Source: Diphasiastrum complanatum (Eukaryota; Streptophyta; Lycopodiopsida; Lycopodiales; Lycopodiaceae). Taken from it: a stretch of DNA of 64,000 nt. This document shows, in pieces, positions 45,729 through 57,522 of this stretch (within the stretch, counting starts at the first letter, position 1; each line of letters starts with the position of its first letter). Both the position numbers and the translations under genes were made by a program. The stretch is from assembly GCA_029204225.1 (NCBI GenBank), contig CM055092.1:17105921-17169920 (forward strand). The letters run 5' to 3'. The notes under the pieces were generated by a model, which was not told where the DNA came from, ran no database searches, and saw only the letters and a program-made list of their open reading frames with translations.

Positions 45729-47096
45729 GTGGAGGAAGATGATTCCTCTAATGCTTCATCATCCAAGTTCAAGAAGAAGAAGATCAAGTGTTTTTATTGT
45801 GGCAAGAAAGGCCATTATGCCACCAATTGCTTCAAGAAGAAGAATCAACTCAAGCAAGCCAACATCACCAATGAGAAGGAAGATACTATTGCAAGTGATG
45901 GAGAGGGATCTCTTATGGTCTCTAGCTTCTCATCCACTCCTTTCAAGAAGGATGGCTTATGGTATATTGATAGTGAAGCCTCTTCACATATGTGTAGCTC
46001 CAAGGACTCTTTATCTTCTATTACACCTTATGATGGAGTCAAGAAATCAAAATACACTGCAAATGATTTTGAATGTCCTATTGAAGGCACAGGGAACATT
46101 CCCTTAAGGCTTGCATCCTCTAAAGTTCTTTCTCTTTCTAAAGTGCTTTATGTGCCTAAGCTTACTAAGAATCTCATTAGTGTTGGCCAATTGCTTGATA
46201 ATGGCCTTGATGTAAAATTCAATGTTGATACTTGTACTATCAAGAAGAATGATGAGATACTTGCACTAGGATCTAGATTTGGAGGCATCTATAAACTATA
46301 TCCAAATGAATATGTGAATTCTTGTAATGTTGCTCTTGTAAACAAGCTCTCTATGGAGGAATTATGGCATAGGAGGTTGGGACATCCCAACTACAAATCC
46401 ATGCTCTCTGTGATCAAAGAGGCCAAAGTTATTGGCCTGCCAAAGTCATTCTCCAAGAAGATCAAGCCTTGTGAGACTTGTGCTATTGCTAAATCTCACA
46501 AAAAGCCATTTACAAGATTTTCTATCAAAAGCAAGCATCCTTTGGAGTTAATCCACTCGGATGTGCATTTCTCATCAACTATAAGCAAGGGAGGAGCCAC
46601 TTGCTTTGTTACTTTCATTGATGATTTCACACGATTCACTTGGATATATCTTCTTGCTTCTAAATCTATGGTGTTTGATCATTTTCTTATTTTCAAAGCT
46701 TATGTAGAGAAGCAATTCTCATTCAAGATTAAAGCTCTTAGATGCGATGGAGGTGGTGAATATATCTCCAATAAATTTCATGTTTTTTGTGAGCTTGAAG
46801 GCATTAAAAGAGAGTTCTCTTTTGCCTATTCTCCATCTCAAAATGGAGTGGCCGAGAGAAAGAATAGATCTCTATGTGAATGTGCAAAATCTATGAGAAT
46901 TGAGACATCTTTGCCCAAAGATTTTTGGGGAGAAGCCATTATTTGTGCAAATTATCTCTGCAATAGGCTCCCACATATAGCTCTTGGAGGAAAGTCACCA
47001 TATGAAATCTTATATTTGAAGAAGCCTAAGGTTGATCACCTTAGAGTTTTTGGATGCATATGCTTTGCCCATATTCCCTTGGGAACAAGGAAGTAG
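45729..47096 (+). pseudogene. Element D zinc knuckle-protease-integrase, open 455 codons
   Basis: This is the longest surviving frame of D. The zinc knuckle CFYCGKKGHYATNC is intact. The protease motif is DSEASSHM, with Glu for the conserved Gly of DSGA. GAG-pre-integrase has ELWHRRLGHPNYKSM and CETCAIAKSH. Integrase has HSDVHFSS, LRCDGGGEY and NGVAERKNRSL, so the D, D, E triad is complete, unlike element E. It ends at a TAG after IPLGTRK (47096), and the integrase C-terminus continues in another frame. Protease activity is doubtful. Confidence 0.88.
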
Positions 47097-48998
47097 GAAG
47101 ATCCTAGTGCATGCAAAGGGATCATGGTTGGATACTCATCCACCAAGAAGGCCTATAGAGTCTTTGTACTCTCTACTTTTCAAGTTATTGAAAGTAGAGA
47201 TGTTGTCTTTCATGAAGATCAACATTCATCTTTTGAAGAGGCCGAGATCAAGAAGTCTATAGATGCATCACCTATTATTGATTTTGAGGACAATTATGAT
47301 GTGATGGGGTCGAGAATTGAAGAAGACTCTCCTCGGATTTTCTCACCAAGAAGATCCATGAGAGATAGATCCGAGCCTAAAAGGCTATCATATGTTGACA
47401 AAGGCAAACAAGTGGATCTTGATTCCAGTAACTATGTTTTTTATGTCTCTCATGAAGAGCCAAAGAATGTACAAGAGGCACTCAATACCAAGGAGTGGTA
47501 TGATTCCATGAAGCAAGAGTATGATGCATTGATCACCAACAATACTTGGGAGCTTGTGGATCCTCCATCCAACAAGCATGTGATTGGTTGCAAATGGGTA
47601 TTTTGGATCAAGTACAATCATGATGGCACCCTCAACAAGTATAAAGCAAGATCATGTGCCAAAGGATTTGCTCAAATCCATGGCCTTGATTATGAGGAGA
47701 CATTTGCACCCATTGCAAAGATGGTGACAATAAGAATTCTTATTTCTCTTGCTTGTTTCTTTAACTGGAAGGTGTTCCAATTAGATGTAATAGTTATCTT
47801 GAGGAGGAGATCTATATGGAACAACCTCAAGGATTTATCAAGGATGAGTCCAAAGTGTGCTTGCTCTTCAAAAGTCTTTATGGACTCAAGCAAGCACCAA
47901 GATCATGGTATTCAAGACTTGATTCTTTCCTTATCTCACTAGGATTTACTCTTAATGACAATGATCCTTCCATGTATCTAGAGTTTGTTGATAGTAATAT
48001 TGTCATTCTTCTAATTTATGCTGATGACATTATTCTTTGTGGAAGTTGTATCAAGCTAGTTGATGAAACTAAGCTAGCACTTGGATGTGAGTTTAAAATG
48101 CAAGATCTAGGAGAAATACATTACATCCTAGGCCTAGAGATTAATTTTTATGAAGATCATGTTTTTATATGGCAATCTAGATATGCTCACTATATGTTGA
48201 AAAAATTTCATATGGAAAATTCTAAGAGCATAGGTACTCCAATGGAGCGAATTGTAAAAGATCCTAATAAAGGTGATGAAAGATCCTTTGAGGCCATCAC
48301 ACTTTTAGGAGTCTTGTAGGCTCCTTGATTTGGCTTATCATTACTAGGCCCGATTTAAGTTTTTGTGTGCACAAATTGAGTCAATTTATGCAAGATTCTA
48401 AGATTCATCATTGGAAGATGGCCAAGAGGATTCTAAGATATGTATCTTCATCATGTGATTATGGTCTACTTTATAAAAGTGGAGATCTATCCATTGTTAG
48501 CTACTCGGATTCGGATTTTGCAAGTGACAAGATGGATCGAAAGTCTATTAGTGCATACACTATCTTTCTTGGAGGCAATCTAATATCTTGGCTTTCCAAA
48601 AAGCAAGATACTATATCTCTCTCTTCATGTGAGGCCGAGTACAAAGCACTCACTACAACCACCAAAGAGGTGCTTTGGATCAAGAGATTATTATTGGAGC
48701 TAAAGTGCATCAAGGAATATGATCTACCAATGATCAAGTGTGATAATATCTCGACCTAAGATCTTGCCAATAATCTCATATTTCATGCAAGAAGCAATCA
48801 TATAGAAGTGGCACACATTTTGTGAGAGAAAAGCTTATTGGAGGAGAAATCTATTTGGAGCATGTCAACTCGTCCTCTTGTGTTGCCGATCTACTCACCA
48901 AGCCTTTGAGCAAAAGTGCTTTCATCAAGCATAGATCTAATCTTGGAGTTATATCAAGATCAATGCTCAAATCTACATAGATAATTTTTTAGGAAGAG
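47097..48998 (+). pseudogene. Element D RT and RNase H in three frames
   Basis: 47124-47800 holds the integrase tail and RT N-terminus (MVGYSSTKKAYRVFV, KWVFWIKYNHDG, YEETFAPIAKMVTIR). A deletion near 47790 destroys the VTNAFLNG motif. 47816-48319 has SLYGLKQAPRSWY and the RT active site as YADD instead of YVDD. After a one-base loss in SLIGSL, 48325-48759 has RNase H (SDSDFASDKMDRKS, CEAEYKAL, KCDNI) and stops. The tail (ARSNHIEVAH) is frameshifted. A polypurine tract (AGGAAGAG) precedes the LTR at 48999. Inactive. Confidence 0.87.
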
Positions 48999-49652
48999 TG
49001 TGAAGAATTGAAAAAGATTATCTATGTTAGATATAGGGGTCTTATGTTTTTTATATCAAGCATCTAGGTGTAGAATGTTGATAGGACCAAATTTGGCATG
49101 AATGGCAAATTATCCACTTCCACTTGTAATGCCACTATTTAGCCAAAATAGAGTAAGAGGCTAAACTCGTGCCAATTAGAGTGTAGACAAGTGTAATAAT
49201 TTTGTTTGATGAAATTTAAGAGGTCCAATAAGATTTCGAGCTGGAACCTTGAAGGGTCCAATAGAATTTGAGGTTTGCTTGAAAATGGTCCAATACAATT
49301 TAGAGGTCCATGGATCAATGGTCCAATAGGATTAAGAGGTGAAAAAGTGTGGTCCAATCATAGTTAAGAATAGTGGTAGCTCGTGGATCTACTAGTATCA
49401 TTGTACTCCTCATTTGGATCTAATTGATTTTGAGATTGAGTGGATTTGTGAGTAATTGGTTTTCTAGCTTTCTCTCTCTACCCGAGGAGAGCAACTTGTT
49501 TTTACTTAGATTATTTTTAGAACACTTCCCACACATGTGAGTGAGAGTTGGAAGTGATTGAATGCATGTAGTAGTGTGTTTTTGCCATAGAATCAAAGAT
49601 AGATCTTGAATCTCAATCTAGTCTTGATCTTGGTGCATCTACACACCTTAGG
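48999..49652 (+). repeat. 3' LTR of element D (3'-truncated)
   Basis: It starts TGTGAAGAATTG after the polypurine tract, matches 37131-37827, and breaks off after ACACCTTAGG at 49652, where gypsy RNase H begins. Confidence 0.9.
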
Positions 49653-50529
49653 CATTATTTGATGGCTACTCATTTCGCATTTTGTACGGACCATCAACCC
49701 TTGCTATATCTTGTTAATAAAACTTGCAACATAGGGCAAATTACTCAATGGATGCTGCTGATGTTGGAGTTTGATTTTCGAATAGTGGTTCGCAAGGGCA
49801 AGCAGCATTATATGGTAGCCACAACTCAACCTGATGATGAGCTACCTGATGCTATCTTGTTTTACATTGATACAGTACTAGAATGGGCCGTTGACATAGT
49901 TGAATATCTTATGCGGGGCCAACCAAATAAATCACTACCAAAGACGAAACAACGAAAGTTGATTCTAAAAGCTAGACCCAACTATATCAACGAGAATCAG
50001 ATGATATCCTTCGAAGATGTATTCTCCCACATGAAGCCACTCAGATTATATCGATATCTCATGAAGGTATGGGTAATGGTCACTTTGCATTGAACATTAC
50101 AGTTCGCAAGATCCTGCAATCAGGGTGTTGGTGGCCAACGATTCATAAAGATATGGAAGAATACTTGAAAATATACGATATGTGCCAATGAGCTAGGAGG
50201 CCAACCAGATTGAATTACGATCTATTACATCCGGTTCTATCTCAAGAACCATTCAAGAAGTGGGGATTCTATCCATCCAGCCGCAAGAAGTTCACAAGCC
50301 CAATACATCATCGTGGCTACGAATTATCTCACCAAATAGGTAGAAGCCAAGGTGGTACGAACAACCGATGCTTGAGCTACTACCAAGTTTCTATACGAAA
50401 ACATCATTGTGCACTTTGGATGCCCGGTGGAGATAGTCAGTGATCGCAGAAGCCATTTCGTCAACGAGACTATCAAGGTCCTACTGGAGAAATTCTTCGT
50501 GATCCATCGATTCAGCATGCCTTATTATC
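49653..50529 (+). pseudogene. Gypsy RNase H-integrase fragment, part 1
   Basis: RNase H: FCTDHQPLLYLVNK, then QWMLLMLEFDFRIVVRKGKQH (plant gypsy DHxxLxYL...EFDFxIxxRKG pattern). Integrase N-terminal part: GHFALNITVRKILQSGCWWP and YDMCQ with an in-frame stop before ARRPTRLNYD, then LLHPVLSQEPFKKWG. The core is frameshifted from about 50290 (a YLTKWVEAK-like piece, ENIIVHFGCPVEIVSD, ETIKVLLEKF). It breaks at about 50529 after HRFSMPYY and resumes at about 51268. Confidence 0.82.
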
Positions 50530-51267
50530 ATTAGAGAAATTTTGAGCACAAAACGGGCCTTTCAAAAAGATACTTTTTATTTTTTTCTCAGAAGTTTCTT
50601 CCACATGGTCCAATCAAAATTTGAAATCTACATAACGTAGCTCCTTCAAAATGGTTTTCTTTTCCTTTTAAAAGAACTGTAATTTTGCGTCGAGGGCAAC
50701 CCACATAGAAGCCATTTTATTTGTAGTATAATATGCAACTCAGCAAAAAAATAGTGTAACTTTCTAAGGACAACTCGGACTGAGACGATTATGGTGCCAT
50801 TAGAAAGCTCTCGACAAGAGCTTTTCAATGACACCAACATGACCAGTTTTGAGCTGCAATGAAGAAGTTATGGCCAGTCAAAGTTTTGGTTGGCCAACAC
50901 TTGGTCAACCCGATATTTCTTTCAAGCACAGTTGACCAGTTTGGCACTTGAAAGAGATATCGAGTTGACCAAGTGTTGACGACCAAAACTTTGACTGGCC
51001 ATAACTTCTTCACCATAGTTCAGAAGTGGGTGAAATTGATGTAATTGAAAAGCTCTCATTGAGGGCTTTCTAATGGCACTATAATTGTCTCAATCTGAGT
51101 TGTCGTTCAAAAGTTATGATTTTTTCAGCCACAGACTATACTATGCACATAATAGCTGACCATCGAAGACTGTGTGGGCACGACTGCGGGCAGAATAACA
51201 TTTTATTTTAGTATTTTACATTGCCAAAATGTTGTCATCCTATGTGGCAATCCTTATAGGGCCCTTT
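50530..51267. mobile_element. Foldback insertion inside the gypsy integrase
   Basis: About 740 bp interrupts the integrase between PYY and the GNG motif. Its centre is a long hairpin (50755-51117). Outside it, GGGCCTTTCAA near 50554 and GGGCCCTTTCAA near 51259 form a short direct repeat. No coding frame is present. It could be a foldback transposon or an inverted LTR scrap from a Tat/Ogre-like element. Confidence 0.6.
50755..51117. repeat. Long imperfect inverted repeat (hairpin, about 172-bp arms)
   Basis: Arms 50755-50926 and 50946-51117 with a 19-base loop. The inner 65 bp of each arm are nearly identical (GAAGAAGTTATGGCCAGTCA paired with TGACTGGCCATAACTTCTTC). The outer part pairs GACAACTCGGACTGAGACGA with TTGTCTCAATCTGAGTTGTC. 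Confidence 0.9.
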
Positions 51268-51840
51268 CAATCTAATACTTTGTGGTAATGGGTAGGCATA
51301 ATCATCCAACAATATCTTGTGTAGCGTCATCACAAAGACAATCAAAGCTAGCAGATCTGATTGGGAGCACAAGTTACATACTGCACTGTGGGCATTCAAG
51401 ACAACATACAAGGGAGAAGCACTAATCAAATGCCATTCCATCTAGTTTATGGTCAGGATGTAGTAATGCCACCAGAGTTTTTGGTACCTTCATTAAGAGT
51501 TGTCGTAACACAACGCCTTCATGAATCCAAGTGTCTACAACTATGCCATGAAACCTTACACAAACTTTGCGAGACACGCATATTGGCTGTACATGCATTA
51601 GCAGCTGAGAAAGCACAATGCAACCATGGCACGATCACATGTTGCACAAGAAGGATCTTCGCTATGAAGATCTAGTCATGTATAAGACCAAGGCGATTAA
51701 AGAAAAATTGAAGTTCACAGACGAAGGCCCGTATCATGTCAAAGAGATTCTAAGCCATGCACCTCGAGCAATTGGATGGGACACCATTTGATACACCCAT
51801 CAACGGTAGCCGACTTCACAAGTATTGGCCACCATAGTAA
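51268..51840 (+). pseudogene. Gypsy integrase fragment, part 2
   Basis: It continues part 1 as NILCSVITKTIKASRSDWEH and KLHTALWAFKTTYKG, then in another frame NQMPFHLVYGQDVVMPPEFL and VPSLRVVVTQRLHES, the usual TPF-LVYG...EflvPSLR stretch of plant gypsy integrases. The C-terminal part (LEQLDGTPFDTPING, KYWPP) ends near 51836. Frameshifts and stops throughout. Confidence 0.8.
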
Positions 51841-53600
51841 CACATATCTAGCTTGGTGATGACAATTGGCGCATGGATCGAATCAAGCATAAGACGAGTC
51901 ATCACAGCCAGATCTAGTGAAACCAAGACAGATCTAGGAAGATCTAGTCAGATCATGCCAAATCCATCAAGATTCAACAAGATCGGACAAGATCTAAATA
52001 GATCGGGACATATCAAACAAGATCCAACCAGATCCAAATAGGATAAAAAAGGTTACAGATCATTGTTAATCACTTAGCCTCCAAAAATGAAGATGTGATC
52101 TGAAGATCTCAAGAAAAAACACCAAAAGTAGGGATAAAAATCAGTTAAACTGATGGATCAGCTACCAAACATTCATGAAACCTCTCACGGAGACATTCAT
52201 AGTCAGCTCTAATCCAGATGGACCTACAAAAATCTCTGCGAGAGCTACTTGTGAAGAATAAGTCATATTTGAGTGTCTGTGACAATTCAGATGAGAAGAA
52301 TCTAAGGAACCTTCGTAGGACATCGAGATCTCCAAATCAGCCTTTGCAGAGGGAAAAAAATAGAATTAGAGTAGTGAAATTGACCTGCCTACATGGTTAG
52401 ATCTTGAAAATCAAGTACATGGAACAAGTCATGCGAGAGTTCCCTCCCTACGAGTGTTCAACCCTTGCAGACATTGTAGAACCTTCGTAGAACAACCAAA
52501 ACACCTACGGAGGCTTTGCAAAATTTTCTGGGGTCTTAGAATTATATGAAGAAGGTCCCTACAAAATTTGGTTTGGAACTGAACTGTGGAAAGTGCACTT
52601 CTCCTAATACGCACTCTAATTTTCTCTATATAAGAGAGAAATTCAAGTCATTTGGCACTTCATCCAACGAAGCTCTTGCCAAATTTTCACTGAATTTTCA
52701 ACGTTCTCAGTTTTCGACAAAATTTCTCACACACGATCATCTGCCTTCATAACCATCTGTCACACACTCGTTTCCATCATTCCCATCTTCGTTCATGTGA
52801 AATCCACCTTTTCCAGTTTTTAAAGCCTTTCCGCCATTTTTAACGCCTTTTCACCTTTTTGAAAGTTTTTTTCTCTGTTTTTCATCTCCGTCACTACCAC
52901 CTCTTATCTAGCACCTAGTTAGAACCATTGACATCATGACATCCTCTTTTTTTGACAAATTCAAAAACACGTAGGTTGTCCTATGAGAGATACTTACTGC
53001 TACCCAAATTTGGGCCTTGTCGTTTGACTCTTTGGTCCCCCCATGGGTCAAGCAGCCGGCCCCCTTCTCGAAGAAATGGATATTTACCAGACACTCTTAT
53101 CCTTTGAAAACATTGGGCGGACTAAGTCTTATCTCGATGTTGTAAGATCTTTGCAGTTGGGTTCTGAAAGCCAATCTTTAGGAGAACTGTAGTCGAGGGA
53201 TGTGGGTTCTCACGATGTAGATTTAGATTCAGGTTCAAATAATACTTAGGGCAATGCATAAATGCATATATTTTGTAATACATTGTAAACACCCCAGGCG
53301 GTAGGGATTGTTATCACCATTTTCCATAATATAATAGACAAACTCTTTTTCAAAATCAGTTGTTATGGATGTTTGTTGAATGTCTTATAAGATGTTTGAA
53401 TATTTTCATTTGAATGTGAGATTCAAAATCAGTTGTGATGGATGTTTGTTGAATATCGAATAAGATGTTTGAATATATTCAGATGCTAGTAGTCATCATG
53501 TTCTTGCAGTTATACTCAAAGTGGTGTCAATTTAAATGATGTTTTTATTGTCAGATGATACCAATTTAGATGGATGAATCAAAGTACCAATTATATCAAA
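51841..53600. other. Gypsy 3' flank, probable LTR, no gene
   Basis: 51860-52030 is dense in AAGATC/AGATCTA motifs. A TATA box (TATATAAG, 52627-52634) with downstream CT-rich sequence suggests the promoter part of an LTR. I could not fix LTR ends or find a second copy. At 53353-53480 a unit of about 79 bp (CAAAATCAGTTGT[TG]ATGGATG...) is repeated in tandem. No coding frame is convincing. Confidence 0.45.
52627..52634 (+). promoter_or_regulatory. Probable LTR TATA box
   Basis: TATATAAG in the sequence CTCTATATAAGAGAG, in the flank of the gypsy pol remnant. Confidence 0.5.
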
Positions 53601-54540
53601 AATATGTTTAATTTGGTGTGTTGTAAATTATCGAGTCCATTTTTGAAAATGGACTTTGAGAAAGTCCAAAACTAATTGAGGTAGTGTTCAACATACCAAC
53701 TTCATGATGAAGAGTAAGTGTCGAACCAAAAAACAAATCAGCAAGAGGTGCTGATTTTAAATAGGCATGTGTCTTTCTTTCGTAGTAAGACATTTCTTTG
53801 TTGTCCTACAAAGTCTCTAATAGCCGACAAGGAACTACTATGGGCTATTTAACAACCATATCTATCTCACAACACTTTGTTGTCTAAAGTGTTCTCAACA
53901 TGGACCATGTTGTCCATAATCTTCCGCAGGCTGTTCCTGAAGCATAATGGACTGCTCACGATGTAACATGGGCTGAAAATGACCAAAAGAAGATGATTGA
54001 ACCTATTGTCCAACGTCTTCATTATAAAAATTTGGCAAACTATCAACGATGGCGTCATCAAAGCTACCTCTCGAAGAGGCATGGGATGACATAGAAGATT
54101 CTTCAAGTAATGAAAAATTCTCTCCAAACAAATGCACGCTGTTAACACTTTGAACAAAAGTACTAATTGACACATGTTAAATCCCTCCTAGATTAGTACA
54201 AAATGGTTCCAAAGAGTACAAAATTTTTCAGTCTTTTCCAAAACATCAAATTGAAAAGGTTTCGCATGAAACTTTCCACTACTGCATTCATCACATACAT
54301 CAACTTGCAATGACTTGAAAAAAGGAGATTGCTTCAACATCTGCCCAACGTGTCATTGTCGAGAGATGAAGATTCCATCCCCATGGTGGAAGATCAACAA
54401 GAACCCAAATTTGGTTCTTTATGAGTGAGTTATACTCCTCTTGCATTACATCCTCCGAACATTTTACTCCTTTGGCTTGCTCATAAAAAACATGTTCTAT
54501 GGCACCATCCTCAATAAAAAATAAGAGCAAAATTAGAAAA
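53600..54540 (-). pseudogene. Copia element K, RT start and second linker copy
   Basis: On the minus strand 54300-54548 reads FYEQAKGVKCSEDVMQEEYN and KNQIWVLVDLPPWG, the start of copia RT, and then decays. 53730-54180 is a diverged second copy of the integrase-RT linker found at 54540-55000 (QEQPAEDYGQ here, EEQPIEDFGQ there; YYERKTHAYLKSA versus HFYEGKTCACFKS). RT palm and RNase H are missing. Confidence 0.6.
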
Positions 54541-56600
54541 ATCAGCAAATTCTACTGATTTAAAACAGGCACAAGTCTTCCCTTCATAGAAATGATCCAC
54601 TTTGTTGTCTCGCAAAGTCTGCAACAACCATTTAGGGACTGGTTTGGATTGTCCAACAACCTTACCTTTGTCAACACTTTGCTGACCAAAGTGTTCTGAA
54701 CTTGGATCTTACTGTCCAAAGTCTTCAATAGGTTGCTCCTCACCATAAAGAGGCTCTTCTTGATGAACTATGGGCTGCAACCTTGAAGAAGCAGTGGGCT
54801 GTCCACTAGAAGTAGATGGCAGTCCCTCCTCTTCATAATTAGATGGTGATACTAAATCTGAAAATTCTTCAACATATGCATCATGGGGGCAGTCCCCTTT
54901 CATAACATGAGTGGGCACAACATCATAGGAGGTTTTTTCATCAAAATGAACATCACAACTCACTATGATCTTATTAGTATCCGAATTGAACAACCTATAG
55001 CCCTTGCTTTCACTACTATAGCCAACAAAGATGTACTTAACTCCTTTATCATCAAGTTTGGATTGAAGCTTATCGACAATGAAAGAATAAGTCGTGCAAC
55101 CAAAGATGCGAAAGTACATTGGGCTTCTTACCATACCAAACTTCATATGGAGTCAATACCTTCAAGGCCTTAGTAGGACACCGATTGCTAATGCATGTCG
55201 CCGTTATGACCGCTTCCAACCAAAACTTATGAAACAGTCCCTTTTCCTTAAGCATGCATTGAGGCATCCCCATAATAGTGTGATTCTTCCTTTCGGCAAC
55301 ACCATCTTGTTGAGGTGTATGAGTTTTCATTTGACGTTGGATACATTTGCTTCGAAGATAGGCACCGAATGTAGTCTTGATATATTCCCCTCCTCGATCA
55401 CTGCGTAGGATCTTCAAAGAGTGCCCAAATTGATTTTCGATCATTGCTAGAAAATCCTGAAAATATTCAAATACTTCAGATTTTGTCTTCATAGGATAAA
55501 TCCAAGTAATCTAGAAAGGTCATCAATAAAAGTAACAAAGTGCTTACACCTTCCTATGAATTCGATCCTCATTGGACCACACACATCACTATGAACCAAA
55601 TCAGACTTGCCACCAACTCGAATAGTTCCATCAATTGAAAAAGCTTGCCTTTGAAATTTTCCAAGTATGCATCCTTCGCATACATGTCCTTCAGGATGCT
55701 CAATATTAGGAATGTCTTCAACCATATTAAGTTTCTTCAACATCTCCAATCTAGCAAAGTTGAGATGTCCAAACCTAGCATGCCATAATTTAGCCAACTC
55801 CTGTGAACTTGATGAACAAGACAGAATGATGAAGCCCTTCGTTTATAGGTATCCATAAGAAACAATCCACCACATTGTTTGTGAAGCAATGATCATGAGA
55901 GCTCTCTTTGGGTCTTTGATAAAACATTTGTCTTCTTTAAACTCCACAACCAAGCCTTGGTTCATAATAGTAGAGACCGAAATGAGATTCTTCTTTATTC
56001 TTGAAACATAAAGTACATTGTGAATGTACTTCTCCTTACTATTGGGTAAGATAATGGTGATCACTTTAATATCTTTGATAGGATAAGAAGTGTTATCAAC
56101 TTTGCTTCCATCGGCACTTTCACAAGCTTTGTGAAGTCCTCTTTGCAATTAGTCATATGACGTGTGGCATTGCTATCAATCACCCATTCAAAAGATGAAA
56201 AAATAGCAACTTGTAAAGCTAAAGATGTGTTATTCTTCGCTGAAAAACCAGCAAGAGATGAAGTGGTAGAAGTTTCATCTTGAGGAGAGATGGGAGTATA
56301 AGTGACAAAAGCATAATCATTATTGAAAAGGTCATCCTTTTCTTCAAATTGTTGCTCCAAAGTAATGATTGTTGTACTTGTATCGTTACCTCTTTCTTTT
56401 TCCTTTGCAAGCCTCTTCCTAAATTCTTTGATGTGATGCCCAAAATTCTTGCAATAGTGGCACTTATCCTTCTTCTTGGAGCCTTGTCCTTGATCTTGAG
56501 CTTCCTTAGGTTTTTGATTACCTTTGGAAGTGTTGGGTTTGGAAGAAGGCTTCCCTTTTCAGCCTATCATAGCTCTAAGATCCTCTAAGGTCCAATGGTT
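54541..56600 (-). pseudogene. Copia element K gag-protease-integrase
   Basis: From right to left: the Gag C-terminus with a zinc knuckle CHYCKNFGHHIKEF (Phe for the last Cys) near 56420-56460; protease WVIDSNATRHMT, with Asn for the Gly of DSG-type motifs; NVLYVSRIKKNLISVS; GAG-pre-integrase LWHARFGHLNFARL and CEGCILGKFQ; integrase HSDVCGPM, FIDDLSR, then after a shift LRSDRGGEY and DGVAERKNHTIM, so the acidic triad can be read; and the integrase C-terminus YFRIFGCTTYSFI with GVKYIFVGYSSESKGYRLFN. At least five frame breaks. This is a different copia lineage from D, E and H, and no LTRs were identified. Confidence 0.85.
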
Positions 56601-56971
56601 GTTGATGTAGGCTTCACGTATTCGTCATTTGGCACATGGACAACTAGTATCTCTTGTTGCTCCATGTAGACCAGCATAAATTTGCTTTCCATATTGTGCA
56701 CGAATAGCACAGAACTTGCCGGTGAATGATTTTACATATTGCCAATCATAACAGTTCGAAGGAAATATATCTGCGCATGAAAATAAGTGATTTTGATAAT
56801 TCACTAAAATAAGAATAAAACCATTTCAAAATGAAATTATGGGCATTGATAAGAACCTACAATAAGAGGGAATACTTGGATCAACAACACTTTCATCCAA
56901 AAGTATATCTCGGTGCATGTAAACATGTTGAACCTTTGCAATGTAGTCACCGTTGTGATCTAGTTTGAACT
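56601..56971. other. No confident feature
   Basis: A minus-strand frame (about 56600-56750: DWQYVKSFTGKFCAIRAQYG, then QIYAGLHGATRDTSCPC) could be a captured exon or gag sequence. I cannot place it in a family. Confidence 0.3.
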
Positions 56972-57351
56972 CTTGCTATAAAAGGATGTAACTCGTGGAG
57001 AGAGTCATCTTCTCTCTTCTCTATCTCATTTCATGCTTATACATGGTTCTCTTGGGTTCTACTATCCATTGGTGCACTATCTTGGTGATTGCTTGCAATT
57101 CTATGTGTAGAATGATCTATATTTGCTATTTTTGGATCCACACGTGTGAAATACAGTAGCTTGCTGGTTTTGTACGGACAGCAACAGTACATAATCATTT
57201 CATTCAATTTTGATCAAGTTCTATTAGTGTTTGCATCTCAAATTGTGTGTAGATGCTGATTTTTCTACATTGGTGAAATTGGTAGTGTATTTCTCTTTCT
57301 AACCAAAGATCATTCAAGTAGATTGGATCTTAAGGATCTGAAATCTTTCAC
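56972..57351 (+). repeat. 5'-truncated copia LTR related to element G
   Basis: From a TATA box (CTATAAAAGGATG, 56974-56986) to TTTCACA at 57351 it matches the minus strand of the G LTRs (58543-59184 and 63382 onward). It carries CACACGTGTG at 57139-57148. The usual PBS does not follow. The part upstream of the TATA box is missing. Confidence 0.7.
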
Positions 57352-57522
57352 ATGAAGCCTTCTTCAAGGATTTGGGCCATTTAGTGAGGTTCAAGCATAG
57401 ATTTTTGATGGATTTTGATGGTTCAACTTGTGCTAATCTTATGAGATCATAATCTATTGTTTCCCTCATCATTTCAAGTGTTTTAGGATTCTTATTTGTT
57501 GTGATTTTTACAAATGTGGATC
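57352..57522. other. Leader-like stretch, no gene
   Basis: A short AT-rich sequence between the truncated LTR and the RNase H of element L. No motif was recognised. Confidence 0.4.

Larger units (their letters stand above)
37131..49652 (+). mobile_element. Copia element D, split by element E
   Basis: 5' LTR at 37131-37827, PBS at 37828, leader, element E inserted at 38503-44933, then gag-pol remnants (45017-48990) and a 3' LTR at 48999-49652. Without E the length is about 6.1 kb. The 5' LTR lacks its first 26 bases and the 3' LTR its last 58, so no target duplication can be checked. Gypsy fragments abut both ends. Several frameshifts and stops disable it. Family C scraps at 3.6 and 29.7 kb are its diverged relatives. 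Confidence 0.9.
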
